Source of the DNA: Alentia gelatinosa
Lineage: Eukaryota > Annelida > Polychaeta > Phyllodocida > Polynoidae
Assembly (NCBI GenBank): GCA_950022655.1
Contig: OX465579.1
Coordinates: forward strand, 139,385,118 to 139,449,117
Reading direction: 5' to 3'
Length of the DNA stretch: 64,000 nucleotides
In this document: piece after piece, positions 61,907-64,000 of the stretch
Layout of the letters: each line of letters begins with the position of its first letter
How positions within the stretch are numbered: position 1 is the stretch's first letter
Notes under the pieces: generated by a model
The model's input: the letters and a program-made list of their open reading frames with translations, nothing else
What the model was told of the DNA's origin: nothing
The model's database searches: none
Program-made: the position numbers and the translations under genes

Positions 61907-62050
61907 TTAACAAAGTGGTCGTAGGAGAGTCATTCTTTCAACAGAGGTCCTAGGATGGTTTGCATTTAACTATAAAGAAAATCTTAGCTAGGGACTGTCT
62001 TAGCCTAGGATCTTAGCCAGATTGTCCAAAAAAGTTTAACAAGTCTGACC
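61907..62050. mobile_element. Possible decayed MITE with GTTTAACAA ends
   Basis: The left side ggggtgtttaacaaagtggt (about 61907-61926) and a second agtttaacaagtc (about 62035-62047) are accompanied by repeats of tcctaggat. Inverted relatives (ttgttaaac with ctaggacc) lie at 63150-63205. Terminal motifs are short and boundaries uncertain. Confidence 0.35.
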
Positions 62051-62182
62051 GACATCTTACCAACTGTTCTCCACATACCCAAAAGGGTCCTAGACGGGGA
62101 ACATATATATAGGTGTCTTTGTCTGACACCCTTATGATGTAAACCTCCATCCCACTCTCTGAGTGTTTGATGTATATGTCAT

Positions 62183-62761
62183 CACTGCACGAAAACCACT
62201 ATTTTACATATATATACGCCACCACGATACCGCACGTATCGGCTGTATCGTGGCTTGTTTATACTTGTATACACCTATTATACGCCTCTGCGTTTCGGGC
62301 GTCTACGAGACAGTTTCCATATGTAGATGCACTCGACTTGGCTGTCTTTCACGCCTGGCGCATATAAGATAAAACTTACTCGGTGCAATATATATACGCC
62401 AGGCGTATATATGATACCCCCAAAAAAAGAAAAATTGCGACCCGCGGCCCGCCCCGTCCTGTGGGTGTTGGTAGAGGATGCACCAACACTGACCCGCCAC
62501 CTGCCACTTGCAGGGGGTAAGATGATGAAATATGCTACCAGTAGTGTCCCCAAGTTGCAAAGATCGGAACTATTGGATGCTGGTGTATATACAACGGAAT
62601 CAGGCGTATATATGACGTATTTAAGACCACACCATGGACATGTATATACGCCACTAGATAAGGCGTCTATGAGACGGATTACAGGTCTAACTTCTAGACG
62701 CAAAATCCTACTGTTAGACGCGTTTCGCATACATATGTAAAGCGGTAAGTTTCGTGCAGTG
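62183..62761. mobile_element. CACTA (EnSpm)-like non-autonomous element, 579 bp
   Basis: The termini are CACTGCACGAAA (62183-62194) and its inverse TTTCGTGCAGTG (62750-62761), with further inward pairing (tttacatat / atatgtaaa). CAT lies outside both ends (62180-62182 and 62762-62764), a 3-bp duplication. CACT(A/G) ends with a 3-bp duplication are the hallmark of CACTA elements. Inside, the unit tatacgcc or its inverse aggcgtata/ggcgtcta occurs about eight times in both orientations (62213, 62278, 62298, 62350, 62392-62413, 62602, 62645, 62661). This resembles the subterminal repeats that CACTA transposases bind. No transposase is encoded; long open frames on both strands are a by-product of the repeats. 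Confidence 0.75.
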
Positions 62762-62764
62762 CAT

Positions 62765-64000
62765 TTACCGTGTTATTGTATCTGGACGGACATAGTGGAA
62801 GATCGTATAAATGTATATGAACTTGCCGTCAATAAAAAACTTTTTACAAAAAAGAAAAAAGATTCAAATTCACAACGAACAACCTTATTTGTCAATTTAA
62901 CTAAAGGAAATATGTATATTACGGTATATAATACAAAACGGCATTTTTTGAGAGGAAATATCTTAAATCTTCAAATAGATTAAAAATTATTAAATTAGTT
63001 GCCACAACCCCCACTATATGGCACCACCTGCAGTTCTCCTCAAATATGGATCCCACAGCTGTCTTACAGCCTGTTTCGTCCTCGCCTGAGACCGTGTTCA
63101 GTCCTAGGAGGCTGATTATGCAGGAATTTCCTCCCTATGGGGGAGACCATTTGTTAAACTAGAAGGTCTTTCCTCCTACGCTAGGACCAAAACTTGTTAA
63201 ACGTTGCCCTAATCCCTTATGCACTGATGATCTGGTTATTTTCCACAAGGCTTAAGTGTCTCAAATCAATACTTCTTTAGTTTGACATTGAAGCGAGCTT
63301 TTAGTGTATAAAAATGTCAGACCCGTTCTCACGAATCGGGAGGAGGGAGGGTTGGTTCAGGTTCACCATCCTGGAACTTTTTCAATTTTGGGGATTAGTC
63401 ACCAATTTCTCATATAGATCTCACTGAGAGCTGCAACGCCATATACAGTTATAACTGGGTATATGTACAACCTAGCTGTCTGGTTGCATCAATATGTTCC
63501 TCGTGTAAATTAAAACAAGAATTTGCCTTTAAAATATATTGATATGCACTTTAATCTTGGCTAAAATATGTCTTCTCTTTGCGTCGCCATTTATCTCTAT
63601 CCCATTGAATGATAAAAAGAAAACAGCTAACCACTGCTGTTTTGGTGTACGTTGTAACTATTAAGATATGTTTTATGGGGAAAATACGTTTTTAAAATCA
63701 TAAAAAAAGGTCTATAGCATCCATCAATGCTAATAGCATGCTCAGACCCTTGTGGCTAAAACTTGTTCATCTTTACATCGCCAGTTCTAGCGATGTCAGA
63801 AGGAGAGAAACAATGAAATGAGCTGCAAAAAGCACTTTAGAAAATTAGAAAACACTTACAGCTTTCCTAAAACTTTTTTCAATTTTTTCAGACATTGTCT
63901 TCTTTGTAAAAATGTCAGTATCACTGTTGACGACGTAAAGATAAAATAGAATCGTCTTTACGTCGCCGCTTTAAACTGAGGGTGCGTTTAAGGCTTAGTC
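62765..64000. other. Gene-free stretch at the right edge
   Basis: Apart from the ttgttaaac motifs at 63150-63205 noted with the possible MITE, I see no supported feature to the window end. Confidence 0.35.

Noticed and set aside
62278..62740. Long overlapping open frames of 137-150 codons on both strands
   Set aside because: They arise from the stop-poor, repeated tatacgcc/ggcgtata motifs of the CACTA-like element; no domain and no conserved start.
63080..63210. TTGTTAAAC and CTAGGACC motifs as the right end of a large element starting at 61907
   Set aside because: Only short, imperfect matches; the span includes the CACTA-like element and no target duplication was found, so I kept only a low-confidence local call at 61907.
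1..64000. CRISPR array, bacterial operons or prophage
   Set aside because: No regularly spaced direct repeats with unique spacers and no tightly packed genes; LINE and MITE content shows eukaryotic DNA.

Overview
This is eukaryotic nuclear DNA, most likely from an invertebrate animal. It is AT-rich and non-coding over most of its length. It carries two decayed non-LTR retrotransposons of animal type (Tx1/L1-like and CR1/L2-like) and many short elements with terminal inverted repeats. I see no operon-like gene packing, no Shine-Dalgarno-led genes, and no rRNA, tRNA or CRISPR array. The species cannot be named from the sequence. I recognise no complete host protein-coding gene. The window reads as intergenic or deep intronic DNA colonised by transposable elements.

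Layout. 1-2.4 kb: a CpG-rich stretch with an NRF1-type site, an E2F-like site, a TATA box and a possible first exon. 2.85-3.0, 5.25-5.6, 12.2-12.5 and 58.3-58.6 kb: four members of one hairpin-bearing element family, with a fifth related hairpin at 60.87-60.99 kb. 6.7-10.8 kb: a Tx1/L1-like LINE on the minus strand, broken by frameshifts and with both endonuclease and reverse-transcriptase active-site residues changed. 11.28-11.37 kb: a tiny retroinsertion flanked by a 17-bp duplication. 12.5-24.1 kb: almost featureless apart from a 93-bp MITE at 17.6 kb. 24.17-24.46 kb: a CpG-rich block with seven CRE half-sites. 25-48 kb: scattered MITEs and foldbacks. 50.6, 56.2 and 61.6 kb, plus a fragment at 37.2 kb: a Harbinger-like MITE family. 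54.5-54.85 kb: an ETS/YY1/NRF1-type promoter-like cluster followed by a possible first coding exon. 59.2-60.7 kb: a CR1/L2-like LINE remnant on the minus strand that has lost its reverse-transcriptase core. 60.70-61.22 kb: a near-perfect 164-bp inverted repeat at the LINE's 5' edge. 62.18-62.76 kb: a CACTA-like non-autonomous element with repeated subterminal motifs.

Interactions. The autonomous elements here are dead. The MITEs have no transposase in the window and must have been moved by enzymes encoded elsewhere. Candidate host exons are supported only by promoter motifs, start context and splice-donor matches, and they are given low confidence. I found no clear novel biological system. 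The most unusual signals are the hairpin-plus-GGGGTRRGATAA element family, the long 99%-identical inverted repeat at 60.7 kb, and the CACTA-like element.
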